This document shows positions 43,815-53,606 of a stretch of 64,000 nt of DNA, piece by piece. How positions within the stretch are numbered: position 1 is the stretch's first letter; each line of letters starts with the position of its first letter. Source of the DNA: Shimia_B sp038527375 (GTDB lineage Bacteria; Pseudomonadota; Alphaproteobacteria; Rhodobacterales; Rhodobacteraceae); NCBI GenBank assembly GCA_038527375.1, contig JBCBFU010000009.1, positions 11,862 through 75,861 of the forward strand. Direction: 5' to 3'. The notes beneath the pieces are model-generated. The model was not told the origin of the DNA and ran no database searches. It saw nothing but the letters and a program-made list of their open reading frames with translations. Position numbers and translations under genes: made by a program.

Positions 43815-43904
43815 TCTTGGGACCCGCCGCTGCCCGTCGGGCCCTTCATTCCAGCCAAGTTTCCGCGCAGCCAAATTCGCTGCGACAGCCACCGGAGAGA
43901 CCCG

Positions 43905-44993
43905 ATGACGGCCATCGACCCGAATACCCTCACGGATGACGCGGAGGCCCGCGAGGCCCGCAAGGCGCGTTTGTTCACCCGCATCAACGCTGCTGACAAG
44001 TGGTTTCAGGTCCTCGGCCTGAGCTGGATCACTCCGGTTCTTCGGGCCGCTGCCGGCGATAACCCCAAGGCGCAAATCTCTGAAATCTGGCGGCTTTTGG
44101 CGGTTCCGCTGATCGCGATCGGCGCGTTCCTGATGCTCTGGGGCACGCTGGCCCCCCAGGTTCAAACCTCGCTCGGCGCGATCCCAGGGCCTGCCGCGGT
44201 CTGGACCGAAGCCAAGAATTTGCATCAGGCTGCCATCGACACCGCCGAGAAGCGTGAAAAACACGAAGCCCGGGTCGAGGCGCGCAACGCTCGCTTTATC
44301 GAGAATGGTCAGGAAGACCGTGTGAAGGACATCCCCTTCACCGGCGCACCGACCTATTACCAACAGATCCGCACCTCGATCTTCACGGTGTTCTTCGGGT
44401 TCCTGATCGCGTCGGTCGTTGCTATCCCGCTGGGGATCGCGGCAGGCCTGTCGCCCATTGCGAATGCGGCTCTGAACCCGCTGATCCAGATCTTCAAGCC
44501 AGTCTCGCCGCTCGCATGGCTGCCCATCGTGACAATGGTCGTCTCGGCCGTCTACGTCACGCAAGACGGCTGGTTCGCGAAATCCTTCCTCGTGTCGGCC
44601 ATCACCGTGACGCTCTGTTCGCTCTGGCCCACGCTGATCAACACCGCGCTCGGTGTGGCCTCGATCGACAAGGACCTCGTGAACGTCTCGAAGGTCCTCA
44701 AGATGAACACCTGGACCAAGATCACCAAACTGGTCCTGCCCTCCGCCCTGCCCCTGATCTTCACGGGTCTGCGGCTGAGCCTCGGTGTGGGCTGGATGGT
44801 TCTGATCGCGGCGGAAATGCTCGCCCAGAACCCCGGCCTCGGCAAATTCGTGTGGGATGAATTCCAGAACGGGTCGTCGCAATCGCTGGCCAAGATCATC
44901 GTGGCGGTTCTGACCATCGGGATCATCGGCTTCCTTCTGGACCGCGTGATGTACGCCATCCAGTCGCTCTTCACCTTTACGAATAACCGGTGA
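43905..44993 (+). CDS. nrtB: Nitrate ABC transporter, permease
   Basis: The inner-membrane pore subunit of the importer. It has 362 residues, about 80 more than the usual NrtB because of an N-terminal and a periplasmic extension (region from about residue 70 to 145 includes EKREKHEARVEARN). Hydrophobic segments include LLAVPLIAIGAFLMLWGT and IFTVFFGFLIASVVAIPLGIAAGL. The ABC-permease EAA loop region has ASIDKDLVNVSKVLKMNTWTKITKLVLPSALPLIFTGLRL. The gene overlaps the next one at its stop codon. Confidence 0.92.
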   Translation: MTAIDPNTLTDDAEAREARKARLFTRINAADKWFQVLGLSWITPVLRAAAGDNPKAQISEIWRLLAVPLIAIGAFLMLWGTLAPQVQTSLGAIPGPAAVWTEAKNLHQAAIDTAEKREKHEARVEARNARFIENGQEDRVKDIPFTGAPTYYQQIRTSIFTVFFGFLIASVVAIPLGIAAGLSPIANAALNPLIQIFKPVSPLAWLPIVTMVVSAVYVTQDGWFAKSFLVSAITVTLCSLWPTLINTALGVASIDKDLVNVSKVLKMNTWTKITKLVLPSALPLIFTGLRLSLGVGWMVLIAAEMLAQNPGLGKFVWDEFQNGSSQSLAKIIVAVLTIGIIGFLLDRVMYAIQSLFTFTNNR

Positions 44994-44998
44994 TCGAC

Positions 44999-46678
44999 AT
45001 GGGCATCCTGACATTTGACAACGCAAGCAAAAGCTTCGGTGAGGGCACGGCCCGCACCGAGGTGCTCAACGGGATCAACCTCGATGTTCAGGAGGGGGAA
45101 TTCCTCGTCCTCCTGGGCTTCTCAGGGACTGGCAAAACGACGCTGATCAACCTGATGGCGGGGCTGGAGCAGCCTTCGACCGGCTCGGTGACGTTCAAAG
45201 GCGCCCCCATTACCGGTCCGGGTCCCGAACGCGGCGTGATCTTCCAAAGCTACAGCCTGATGCCGTGGCTGACGGTCGAAGGAAACGTGCGGCTGGCCGT
45301 TGATACGGTCTATCCGGGCATGTCTTCGAAGGAAAAGGCCGAGAAGGTCGCCCATTTCGTCAAGATGGTGGGGCTGAGCCACGCCACGACGCGGCGCCCG
45401 GCAGAGCTGTCGGGTGGGATGCGGCAGCGGGTGAACGTGGCGCGCGCGCTCGCGATGAACCCTGAGATGCTGCTGCTGGACGAGCCGCTTTCGGCACTGG
45501 ACGCACTGACCCGCGCCAACCTGGCTGACGAGATCGAGCGCATTTGGTCGGCAGACAAAAAAACCTGCGTGCTGATCACCAATGACGTGGACGAGGCCAT
45601 CATCCTGGCTGACCGTATTATCGCGCTGAACCCGGACGGGACGCTGGGCGAAGAGTTCAAAGTCGGCATTGCGCGTCCGCGCGACCGGATGGCGATGAAC
45701 CATAACGATACATTCAAGCGCCTGCGGGCCGACGTGACCAAATACCTGATGGATGTTGGCATCGAGGCCAAGGTTGAAGGCTCGCGCCTGTTGCCCGAGG
45801 TGACGCCAATCCACGGTGTGCCAACGGCGGTCGCCAAGGCGCAGGAAGGCATGATCGACAACCGCTTCCTCGACTTCTCGATGCTGCACAAGGTCTATCC
45901 GACGCCCAAGGGCCCGCTGACCGTGGTCGAAGACTTTGATCTAAAGATCAACAAGGGCGAGTTCATCAGCCTTATCGGCCATTCGGGCTGTGGTAAGTCG
46001 ACGGTCCTGACGATGGCGGCGGGCCTCAATGAAATCTCCAAAGGTGCGATCAAGCTGGACGGTCGCCACGTGGAAGGGGCCGATCCCGAACGCGCGGTGG
46101 TGTTCCAATCGCCCAACCTCTTCCCCTGGCTGACGGCCAAGCAGAACGTCGCCATCGGGGTCGACAAGGTCTATCCCGGCGCCAGCCAACAGGAACGCCA
46201 GGACGTGGTCGAATACTACCTGGAACGGGTGGGTCTGGCCGATGCGATGGACAAGCCCGCGGTCGATCTGTCCAACGGGATGAAGCAACGGGTGGGCATC
46301 GCGCGCGCCTTTGCCCTGTCGCCCAAGCTGCTGCTGCTGGATGAACCCTTCGGGATGCTCGACAGCCTCACGCGCTGGGAGCTGCAGGAGGTGCTGATGG
46401 AGGTCTGGTCGCGGACCAAGGTCACCGCGATCTGCGTGACGCATGACGTGGACGAGGCCATCCTCTTGGCCGACCGGGTCGTCATGATGACCAACGGCCC
46501 GCAGGCCACCATTGGCAAGATCGTCGATGTGCCGCTGCCGCGGCCGCGGACACGCAAGGCGCTGCTCGAACACCCGGATTACTACAACTACCGGCAAGAC
46601 GTGCTCGATTTCCTCGAGGAATACGAGCACGGCGCGAAACCCAAAAAGAAGCCGGCGACGGCAATTGCGGCGGAATGA
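44999..46678 (+). CDS. Nitrate ABC transporter, two ATPase domains fused in one protein
   Basis: An ATPase subunit of 559 residues with two full ABC domains in tandem. Domain 1 has Walker A GFSGTGKTT (40-48), signature LSGGMRQR near residue 140 and Walker B LLLDEPLSALD. Domain 2 has Walker A GHSGCGKST near 326, signature LSNGMKQR near 423 and LLLDEPFGMLD. Both have the H-loop region (ITNDVDEAI in domain 1, where N replaces the usual His, and VTHDVDEAI in domain 2). This corresponds to NrtC plus NrtD in one chain, without the substrate-binding-like tail of cyanobacterial NrtC. Start is the ATG at 44999; a GTG at 44990 overlapping the nrtB stop is an alternative. Confidence 0.9.
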   Translation: MGILTFDNASKSFGEGTARTEVLNGINLDVQEGEFLVLLGFSGTGKTTLINLMAGLEQPSTGSVTFKGAPITGPGPERGVIFQSYSLMPWLTVEGNVRLAVDTVYPGMSSKEKAEKVAHFVKMVGLSHATTRRPAELSGGMRQRVNVARALAMNPEMLLLDEPLSALDALTRANLADEIERIWSADKKTCVLITNDVDEAIILADRIIALNPDGTLGEEFKVGIARPRDRMAMNHNDTFKRLRADVTKYLMDVGIEAKVEGSRLLPEVTPIHGVPTAVAKAQEGMIDNRFLDFSMLHKVYPTPKGPLTVVEDFDLKINKGEFISLIGHSGCGKSTVLTMAAGLNEISKGAIKLDGRHVEGADPERAVVFQSPNLFPWLTAKQNVAIGVDKVYPGASQQERQDVVEYYLERVGLADAMDKPAVDLSNGMKQRVGIARAFALSPKLLLLDEPFGMLDSLTRWELQEVLMEVWSRTKVTAICVTHDVDEAILLADRVVMMTNGPQATIGKIVDVPLPRPRTRKALLEHPDYYNYRQDVLDFLEEYEHGAKPKKKPATAIAAE

Positions 46679-46709
46679 CGGGCATGCACAGCACACACAA
46701 ACCGCACAC

Positions 46710-46760
46710 GCCCGATGGGCACCATCGGGCAGCGCCGACCCGCCCCCATGGGGCGGCGCT
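46710..46760 (+). repeat. Two hairpins between the nrt and nir genes
   Basis: Hairpin 1: 9-bp perfect stem GCCCGATGG (46710-46718) with CCATCGGGC (46722-46730), 3-nt loop. Hairpin 2: AGCGCC...CGCCCC paired with GGGGCG...GCGCT (46731-46760) with a 4-nt bulge. No U-run follows, so they may be RNA-processing or pausing elements rather than a terminator. Confidence 0.55.
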
Positions 46761-46811
46761 ATGCGCCACCCCGCGGGTCACCCCTGCCCTTTGCACCTTT
46801 GAGGTTCAGAT

Positions 46812-49244
46812 ATGACGGAAAAACTCATCATCATCGGGGCCGGAATGGCCTCGGGCCGGGTGATCGAGCACCTGGTTGAGGCGGAAGCAGGGTATGACAT
46901 CACCCTCTTCAACGCCGAACCGCGCGGCAACTATAACCGCATCATGCTGTCGCCCGTGCTGGCAGGCGACAAGACCTATGAAGAGATCGTCACCCATGAC
47001 GATGCCTTCTACGGCGAACACAACGTCACCTGCCGTTTCGGCGAAAAGGTGGCGGGCATCGACCGCATCGCCAAGACGGTGACGGCGGCCAATGGCGACG
47101 TCCTTCCTTACGACAAGCTGGTGATCGGGACGGGGTCGAACCCCTTCATGATCCCCCTGCCCGGCCATGATCTGGATGGCGTGATTGCCTACCGCGATCT
47201 GGAAGATACCGAGCGCATGATGGACCTCGGCGAAGGATCCAAATGCGTCGTTATCGGGGGCGGTTTGCTGGGTCTGGAAGCTGCCGCTGGCATGGCCGCG
47301 CGCGGGGTCGACGTGACCGTCGTGCACATCATGGGCCACCTGATGGAACGCCAGCTGGACGAGGCTGCGGGGTATCTTCTGAAAACCTCGTTGGAGGCCA
47401 AAGGCATCACGATCAAGCTGGCCGCGAACTCCAAGGAAATCCTCGGCGTGGACGGCAAAGTCACGGCGCTGAGGCTCGATGACGGGACGGAATTGCCTTG
47501 CGATCTGCTCGTCATGGCTGTGGGCATCCGGCCCAACGTCGCGCTCGCGCAAGAGGCCGGACTGGCCGTGGGCAAAGGCATCCATGTGGATGACCAGATG
47601 CTGACCTCGGACGAAAACGTCTATGCGGTTGGCGAATGCGTCGAACATGACGGGGCGCTCTTTGGCCTCGTCGCGCCGCTCTATGACCAAGCGAAGGTCG
47701 TGGCCGAGGGGCTGATGGCCCGCGAGGCGGCCTTCAAGCAAAAGACGCTGTCGACAAAGCTCAAGGTCACGGGGTGTGATCTGTTCAGCGCGGGCGACTT
47801 CTCGGAGGCCGAGGGCCGCGAGGACATCGTGTTCCGCGATCCCATGCGCGGCGTCTACAAGCGGCTTGTGATCGAGGCGGACAAGCTGATCGGTGCGGTC
47901 ATGTATGGCGACACCGCCGACGGCAACTGGTTCTTCGGGCTGATCAAGGACGGCACCGATATCTCGGAGATGCGCGAGACACTGATCTTCGGCCCAGCCT
48001 ATCAGGGAGGGGGTGCTGCGGACCCTCTCTCAGCCGTTGCAGCATTGCCGCTTGATGCGGAGATTTGCGGCTGCAACGGCATTTGCAAAGGCACGATCGT
48101 GGAGGCCATCGAAGGTGGCGCGGGCGATCTTGGCGCGGTTCGGGCCACGACCAAGGCCAGCGCCTCCTGCGGGACCTGCACTGGTCTGGTCGAACAGCTT
48201 CTGCAGGTCACGCTGGGCGATGACTTCGAGATGCCCGCGGCGCAACCCATGTGCGGCTGCACCGATCTGACGCACGAAGACGTGCGGCGCCTGATCAAGA
48301 CCAAAGAGCTGAAATCGCAGCCGGCGGTTTGGCAGGAGTTGGGGTGGAACACGCCCAATGGTTGCCACACATGCCGCCCTGCCGTGAACTACTACCTGCT
48401 GGCCGACTGGCCGGTGGAGTATCAGGACGACCCGCAATCGCGTTTTGTGAACGAGCGCAAGCACGCCAATATCCAAAAGGACGGCACGTTCAGTGTCGTG
48501 CCCCGGATGTGGGGCGGGATCACCAACGCGACCGAACTGCGCGCCATCGCGGATGCGGCTGACAAATACAACGTGCCGACCGTGAAGGTTACGGGCGGGC
48601 AGCGGATCGACCTCTTGGGCGTCAAAGGTGAAGACCTGCCCAATATGTGGTCTGACCTGAACAAGGCGGGCCTCGTGTCGGGGCACGCTTACGCGAAGGG
48701 TCTGCGGACGGTTAAAACCTGTGTGGGTACGGACCATTGCCGGTTCGGGACGCAAGACTCCACGGGTCTTGGTGTGAAGCTGGAGAAGGCGCTCTGGGGA
48801 TCGTGGACGCCGCACAAGGTCAAGATGGCCGTGTCGGGCTGCCCCCGGAACTGCGCCGAGGCGACCTGCAAGGACGTGGGCATCGTTTGCGTCGATTCCG
48901 GCTACGAGATCGGGGTTGGCGGCGCGGCAGGCATGGATCTCAAGGAGATCGAGCCGCTGGTGAAGGTCGCGACCGAGGCCGAGGCCATGGAATGGGTCAT
49001 CGCCTTTGTTCAGCTTTACCGGGAGAATGCCAAATACCTCGACCGTCCCTACAAGTGGATCGCCAAGGTGGGCCTCGACTGGGTGCAGGAGACGCTGGGG
49101 CGTGATGAAGAGCGGGCGCGGCTCGTGGCGGCCTTCGATCTGAGCCAGTCGATCTACCAAAAAGACCCGTGGGCGGAGGAGGCCGAGAAGGCCCAGACCA
49201 AATATTCGCCCATCGCAGACCTGACGCTGGAGGCCGCAGAATGA
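46812..49244 (+). CDS. nirB: Assimilatory nitrite reductase [NAD(P)H] large subunit NirB
   Basis: A cytoplasmic siroheme enzyme that reduces nitrite to ammonium. It has 810 residues with GAGG 10 nt upstream of the ATG. Order of domains: FAD/NAD oxidoreductase with IIGAGMASGRVIEHL at the start and VVIGGGLLGLEAA near 150; two BFD-like [2Fe-2S] sites with cysteines at 419, 421, 453, 456 and at 481, 483, 518, 521; then the sulfite/nitrite reductase repeats with the siroheme-[4Fe-4S] cysteines 637, 643, 677 and 681. The nirD start overlaps its stop codon. Confidence 0.95.
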   Translation: MTEKLIIIGAGMASGRVIEHLVEAEAGYDITLFNAEPRGNYNRIMLSPVLAGDKTYEEIVTHDDAFYGEHNVTCRFGEKVAGIDRIAKTVTAANGDVLPYDKLVIGTGSNPFMIPLPGHDLDGVIAYRDLEDTERMMDLGEGSKCVVIGGGLLGLEAAAGMAARGVDVTVVHIMGHLMERQLDEAAGYLLKTSLEAKGITIKLAANSKEILGVDGKVTALRLDDGTELPCDLLVMAVGIRPNVALAQEAGLAVGKGIHVDDQMLTSDENVYAVGECVEHDGALFGLVAPLYDQAKVVAEGLMAREAAFKQKTLSTKLKVTGCDLFSAGDFSEAEGREDIVFRDPMRGVYKRLVIEADKLIGAVMYGDTADGNWFFGLIKDGTDISEMRETLIFGPAYQGGGAADPLSAVAALPLDAEICGCNGICKGTIVEAIEGGAGDLGAVRATTKASASCGTCTGLVEQLLQVTLGDDFEMPAAQPMCGCTDLTHEDVRRLIKTKELKSQPAVWQELGWNTPNGCHTCRPAVNYYLLADWPVEYQDDPQSRFVNERKHANIQKDGTFSVVPRMWGGITNATELRAIADAADKYNVPTVKVTGGQRIDLLGVKGEDLPNMWSDLNKAGLVSGHAYAKGLRTVKTCVGTDHCRFGTQDSTGLGVKLEKALWGSWTPHKVKMAVSGCPRNCAEATCKDVGIVCVDSGYEIGVGGAAGMDLKEIEPLVKVATEAEAMEWVIAFVQLYRENAKYLDRPYKWIAKVGLDWVQETLGRDEERARLVAAFDLSQSIYQKDPWAEEAEKAQTKYSPIADLTLEAAE

Positions 49245-49570
49245 GCTGGATTGATGTGGGTCATATCGACGACGTGCCCGAACGCGGGGCACGCCTGATC
49301 AAAACACCTGTGGGCTGTGTGGCGCTGTTCCGCACGGGACCGGCCGAGGTCTTTGCGGCCTCGAATACCTGTCCCCACAAACAGGGACCTTTGTCCGAGG
49401 GGATCGTGCACGGGCAAAAGGTTACCTGCCCGCTGCACAATTGGGTCTTTGATCTGAACACAGGCGAGGCGCAGGGCGAAGACGGTCGCATCGACACCTA
49501 CCCTGTCCGCCTCGACGGTGAGCGGATCCTGCTGGATGGCGCAGCCGTGGGACAACGGAGCGCGGCCTGA
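49241..49570 (+). CDS. nirD: Nitrite reductase small subunit NirD (Rieske-type)
   Basis: The small subunit of assimilatory nitrite reductase. It has 109 residues from the ATG at 49241, which overlaps the nirB stop (ATGA). The Rieske pattern is present: CPHKQGPLSEG and CPLHNWVFDLNTGE, giving the C-x-H and C-x-x-H ligands of a [2Fe-2S] cluster; some NirD proteins lack these. nasA begins on the last base of its stop codon, so all three are translationally coupled. Confidence 0.92.
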   Translation: MSWIDVGHIDDVPERGARLIKTPVGCVALFRTGPAEVFAASNTCPHKQGPLSEGIVHGQKVTCPLHNWVFDLNTGEAQGEDGRIDTYPVRLDGERILLDGAAVGQRSAA

Positions 49571-52197
49571 TGGACGGAAGCGCGCTGCCTGAGACCAAAT
49601 CGACCTGCCCCTATTGTGGGGTGGGCTGCGGGGTGTTGCTGCGCCCTGACGGCGAGGGCGGTCTGGCGGTGCGCGGCGATCCCGATCATCCGGCGAATTA
49701 CGGGCGGCTCTGCTCCAAGGGCTCGGCGCTCGGCGAGACCCTCGCGCGCGAGGGTCGTCTTCTCACCCCGCAGATCGGCGGGCGTCGTGCCGAATGGGAC
49801 GAAGCACTCGATCTGGTGGCCGACGGGTTCAGCGCGACCATCGCCGAGCACGGTCCGGATGCGGTGGCTTTCTACGTCTCGGGGCAGTTGCTGACCGAAG
49901 ACTACTACGTCGCCAACAAGTTGATGAAAGGCTTCATCGGGTCGGCCAATATCGACACGAATTCAAGGCTTTGCATGGCCTCGAGCGTCGCAGGCCACAA
50001 GCGCGCCTTTGGCACCGACACTGTTCCCGGCACCTATGAAGACCTCGACGAGGCCGACCTTGTCGTTCTGGTGGGATCGAACCTCGCCTGGTGCCACCCG
50101 GTGCTGCATCAGCGTCTGATGGCCGCGCGTGCAGAACGTGGCACCAAGATCATCGTCGTCGATCCCCGCCGCACGGCGAGCTGTGAAGAGGCTGACCTGC
50201 ATTTGCCACTGGCCCCTGGCAGCGACGTGGCGCTGTTCAATCACCTGCTGGCCCAAATCGCCGAGCGCGGCGCGGTCGACACCGCGTTTCAGATCCATGT
50301 GGAGGGCGCAGAGGCCGCCATAGACGCCGCACGCGCTGACGATGTGGCCGCGACGGGCCTGTCCGAAGCTGATCTGGCCGCGTTTTGCGACATGTGGATC
50401 GGGACCCGTAAGGTCGTCACGATCTACAGCCAGGGCGTGAACCAATCCACAAGTGGCGTCGACAAGGTCAATTCGATCCTGAACTGCCACCTCGCCACGG
50501 GCCGCATTGGCCAGCCCGGCATGGGTCCATTTTCCGTAACGGGTCAGCCCAACGCCATGGGCGGGCGTGAGGTCGGCGGTCTGGCCAATATGCTGGCCTG
50601 CCATCTAGATCTGGAAAACCCGACCCACCGCGATCAGGTGCGCAGCTTCTGGTCTGCACCTCACATGCCCGATGCGCCCGGCCTCAAGGCCGTCGACATG
50701 TTCCGCGCCGTGGGCGATGACCGGATCAAGGCACTCTGGATCATTCACACCAACCCCGCTGTTTCGATGCCCGAGGCCGGCGCCGTGCGCGACGCCATCG
50801 AGGGTTGCGATTTTGTCGTGGTGAGCGACATCACCGACCGCAGCGACACGGCAAAACTCGCCGATGTTCTCTTGCCCGCAACGGGCTGGGCAGAAAAAGA
50901 CGGCACCGTTACCAATTCCGATCGCACGATCAGCCGCCAGCGCGCCACCCTGCCCGCCCCGGGCCAAGCGCGCGATGACTGGCGCATCCTTGCCGATGTC
51001 GGCGCACGCATGGGCTGGCCTGACGCGTTCAACTGGGACAGCCCGGCCGAGATTTTCCGCGAGCACGCCGCTTTGTCCGGGATTGCAGGCAAGTTGGGGC
51101 GCGACTTCGACATCTCGGCCCTCGCAGACCTGAGCCTGCAGGGCTACGACGCCATGGCACCCGTGCGTTGGCCTGTAACTGCCGACCGAATTGGGGGACG
51201 CTTCTTTGGCGACGGCGCGTTTTTCCACGCGGACGGGCGCGCGCGCATGATCGCTGTCTCCCGCAAGGCCCCCGCCGCGCTGCCCGACGCCGATCATCCC
51301 TTTGTGCTCAACACCGGGCGCAGCCGCGACCAGTGGCACACGATGACACGCACCACGCTGGCCCCGCGCCTGAACACCCATCTGGCAGAGCCGCACCTCG
51401 ACCTGCCACCCGCCGACGCTGTGCGGCTAGGCGTGGGTCCTGCCGATCTGGTGGAGGTGACAAATGCCCATGGCCGCGCCGTTTTGCGCGCACGCATCAC
51501 CGACGACGTGCGCCCCGGTCAGGTCTATGCGCCTATCCACTGGACCGCGGACACGGCCCCGTCGGCGCGCATCGACGATGTCGTCGCCGCCGCCACCGAC
51601 CCGATGTCAGGACAACCCGAAAGCAAGGCCTGCCCCGTCGCCGTCAACCGGCTTGACGCCACATGGTACGGGTTCGCCGTGTCGCGCAGTGAACCGGACC
51701 CCGATTGCACCTATTGGGCGCGGGTCCGCACGGACGCTGGCTGGCGCCTCGAGATGGCGGGCACCGATCAGATCGAGGACTGGGAGGCTGCGGCCCGCAC
51801 GCTTTTTGATCTGCCCGACGCTGATGCGCAGATCGTGTCCGACACCCGCGGGGCCACGCGCGTGGCCCTGATCCGCGATGCTGTGCTGGAGGCGGCGCTG
51901 TTCATCTCGCCACGCCCCGTAGCTGTCATGCGCGACTACCTCGCCACGCAACCCGGCGCACCCGCGCTCGATATCCTGACAGGCCGCGCACCAGCAGGCC
52001 GCCCCGACCCTGGCCCCACGATCTGCGCCTGTTTCCAGGTCGGGCTGAACACCATCACGCAAGCCATCGCCGAACAGGGCCTGACAGACGTTGCCGCCAT
52101 CGGCGCGGCCCTCAGCGCAGGAACCAATTGCGGGGCCTGCCGCCCGGAACTTGCCGCGCTCATCCCCACGACCACACGCCTCGAAGCCGCCGAATAA
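49570..52197 (+). CDS. nasA: Assimilatory nitrate reductase catalytic subunit NasA
   Basis: A cytoplasmic molybdenum (bis-MGD) enzyme that reduces nitrate to nitrite. It has 875 residues. The N-terminal [4Fe-4S] cysteines are at 13, 16, 20 and 48 (CPYCGVGC...RLCSKG). Molybdopterin motifs include VGSNLAWCHPV, VDPRRTASCEEADLHLPLAPG and GRIGQPGMGPFSVTGQPNAMGGREVGG. A C-terminal BFD-like [2Fe-2S] domain (Cys 819, 821, 854, 857) is fused on, which is seen in many NasA proteins and suggests direct electron entry from a reduced partner. It is followed 11 bp later by cysG. Confidence 0.95.
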   Translation: MDGSALPETKSTCPYCGVGCGVLLRPDGEGGLAVRGDPDHPANYGRLCSKGSALGETLAREGRLLTPQIGGRRAEWDEALDLVADGFSATIAEHGPDAVAFYVSGQLLTEDYYVANKLMKGFIGSANIDTNSRLCMASSVAGHKRAFGTDTVPGTYEDLDEADLVVLVGSNLAWCHPVLHQRLMAARAERGTKIIVVDPRRTASCEEADLHLPLAPGSDVALFNHLLAQIAERGAVDTAFQIHVEGAEAAIDAARADDVAATGLSEADLAAFCDMWIGTRKVVTIYSQGVNQSTSGVDKVNSILNCHLATGRIGQPGMGPFSVTGQPNAMGGREVGGLANMLACHLDLENPTHRDQVRSFWSAPHMPDAPGLKAVDMFRAVGDDRIKALWIIHTNPAVSMPEAGAVRDAIEGCDFVVVSDITDRSDTAKLADVLLPATGWAEKDGTVTNSDRTISRQRATLPAPGQARDDWRILADVGARMGWPDAFNWDSPAEIFREHAALSGIAGKLGRDFDISALADLSLQGYDAMAPVRWPVTADRIGGRFFGDGAFFHADGRARMIAVSRKAPAALPDADHPFVLNTGRSRDQWHTMTRTTLAPRLNTHLAEPHLDLPPADAVRLGVGPADLVEVTNAHGRAVLRARITDDVRPGQVYAPIHWTADTAPSARIDDVVAAATDPMSGQPESKACPVAVNRLDATWYGFAVSRSEPDPDCTYWARVRTDAGWRLEMAGTDQIEDWEAAARTLFDLPDADAQIVSDTRGATRVALIRDAVLEAALFISPRPVAVMRDYLATQPGAPALDILTGRAPAGRPDPGPTICACFQVGLNTITQAIAEQGLTDVAAIGAALSAGTNCGACRPELAALIPTTTRLEAAE

Positions 52198-52208
52198 GGA
52201 GCCACCCG

Positions 52209-53606
52209 ATGAAGAGCTTTCCCATGTTCATCCGCACCTCGGGGCGGCGCGTCGTCATCACCGGGGGTGGCGAACAGGCCGCGCAAAAGGCGCGCCTGAT
52301 CCTCAAGACCGATGCGCGTATCGTGCTGGCCGCGCCCGAGTTGGAGGACGAACTGGCCGCGCTCGTGCGTCAGAACAAAGCGGAATGGCATTCCGGACCC
52401 ATCACGCCCGCGCTCTTTGAAGGCGCCGCCATGGCCTTTGTGGCGACGGGATGCCCGGGCCTCGATGCCAGCCTCCACGCCCTCGTGACCGAGGCGCGGT
52501 GCCCCGTGAACGTCGTGGACCAACCTGACCTCTGCGAGTTGACGACGCCGTCCATCGTCGACCGTGACCCGGTCGTGGTGGCCATCGGCACCGAAGGGAC
52601 CGCGCCGGTGCTGGCCCGCCAGATCAAGACGCAGGTGGAGCAAACGCTCGATCCCGCCATTGGCGGGCTGGCGGCCTTTGCAGGCCGGATGCGCGATGCC
52701 GTTGCCCAAGGCGTCCCGCGCGCCCGGCGTCGCGCCTTCTGGCGCTGGGTCTTTGCCGAGACGCCGAAACAAGCCTGGGTCCGCGGGGACGAGGCTGCAG
52801 CCATCCGCGCGGTCAAGGATGCCATCGCGGATCAGGCCAGCGATCAGGCGCAAGGCGGCTCCATCGCGCTGGTGGGGGCTGGCCCCGGCGCGCGCGATCT
52901 GTTGACCCTGCGCGCGGTGGAAAGGCTGCAAGAGGCCGACGTGATCTTCTATGACCGCTTGGTCGACCCCGCCTGTCTGGAACTGGCCCGCCGCGACGCC
53001 GAGCGTGTGTTCGTGGGCAAGACCGTGGGCGCCCATGCGTGGCCACAAGACCGTATCAACGCCGTCATCCTCGCCGCCGCGCGTCAGGGCCAGCGCGTGG
53101 TGCGCCTGAAATCGGGCGACCCTTCTATCTTTGGCCGCGCCGAGGAAGAGCTTCAGACCGCCCGCGCCGAAGGCATCCCCATCGAAATCGTTCCCGGCGT
53201 GACCGCCGCCTGCGCCATGGCGGCCAGCATGGGTGGCTCGCTCACCGAACGGGGCGTAACCGATGCGCTGGTTTTGACCACAGGACAATCGCGCGCGGGC
53301 GATCCCTTGCCCGCCACGACGCGGCACGCGGGTCCCGGAACGACCACAGCGATCTACATGGGCGTGGCCGAGGCTGCGCGGATCGCGGGCGACCTGATGG
53401 CACAAGGCCTGCCGGGCGCGGCCCCGGTGCGCGTGGGCGTGTCAGTCAGCCAACCGGGCGAGGCCATGATCGACACGACCGTCGCGACCCTTGCAAGCGA
53501 CTTGGCCGCCCACAAGGTGACGGGCTGCGCGCTGATCCTCGTCAGCTGGCCGCGCCACATGGCGCAGGCCGCGCCGAAGGCACCTGCCCTAGCCCAGGCC
53601 GTCTGA
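52209..53606 (+). CDS. cysG: Siroheme synthase CysG (multifunctional)
   Basis: Makes siroheme, the cofactor of nitrite reductase (and sulfite reductase). It has 465 residues from the ATG at 52209, with AAGGAG 8 nt upstream. The N-terminal part is the NAD-dependent precorrin-2 dehydrogenase/ferrochelatase (FIRTSGRRVVITGGGEQAAQKARLIL). The C-terminal part, from about residue 215, is uroporphyrinogen-III C-methyltransferase (LVGAGPGARDLLTLRAVERLQEADVIFYDRLV, VRLKSGDPSIFGRAEEE, EIVPGVTAACAMAASMG). It ends the nitrate assimilation operon. Confidence 0.95.
   Translation: MKSFPMFIRTSGRRVVITGGGEQAAQKARLILKTDARIVLAAPELEDELAALVRQNKAEWHSGPITPALFEGAAMAFVATGCPGLDASLHALVTEARCPVNVVDQPDLCELTTPSIVDRDPVVVAIGTEGTAPVLARQIKTQVEQTLDPAIGGLAAFAGRMRDAVAQGVPRARRRAFWRWVFAETPKQAWVRGDEAAAIRAVKDAIADQASDQAQGGSIALVGAGPGARDLLTLRAVERLQEADVIFYDRLVDPACLELARRDAERVFVGKTVGAHAWPQDRINAVILAAARQGQRVVRLKSGDPSIFGRAEEELQTARAEGIPIEIVPGVTAACAMAASMGGSLTERGVTDALVLTTGQSRAGDPLPATTRHAGPGTTTAIYMGVAEAARIAGDLMAQGLPGAAPVRVGVSVSQPGEAMIDTTVATLASDLAAHKVTGCALILVSWPRHMAQAAPKAPALAQAV

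Noticed and set aside
42372..45026. 884-codon open frame opposite nrtA and nrtB
   Set aside because: It spans three unrelated real genes and their intergenic hairpins, and has no motif. It is a codon-bias shadow.
46710..46760. Hairpins before nirB considered as a second ANTAR target
   Set aside because: Loops are 3-4 nt, without the A1/G4 hexaloop, and no terminator follows.
51936..53405. 489-codon open frame opposite nasA/cysG
   Set aside because: It crosses the nasA-cysG junction, where both genes have complete motifs, so it cannot be a separate gene.
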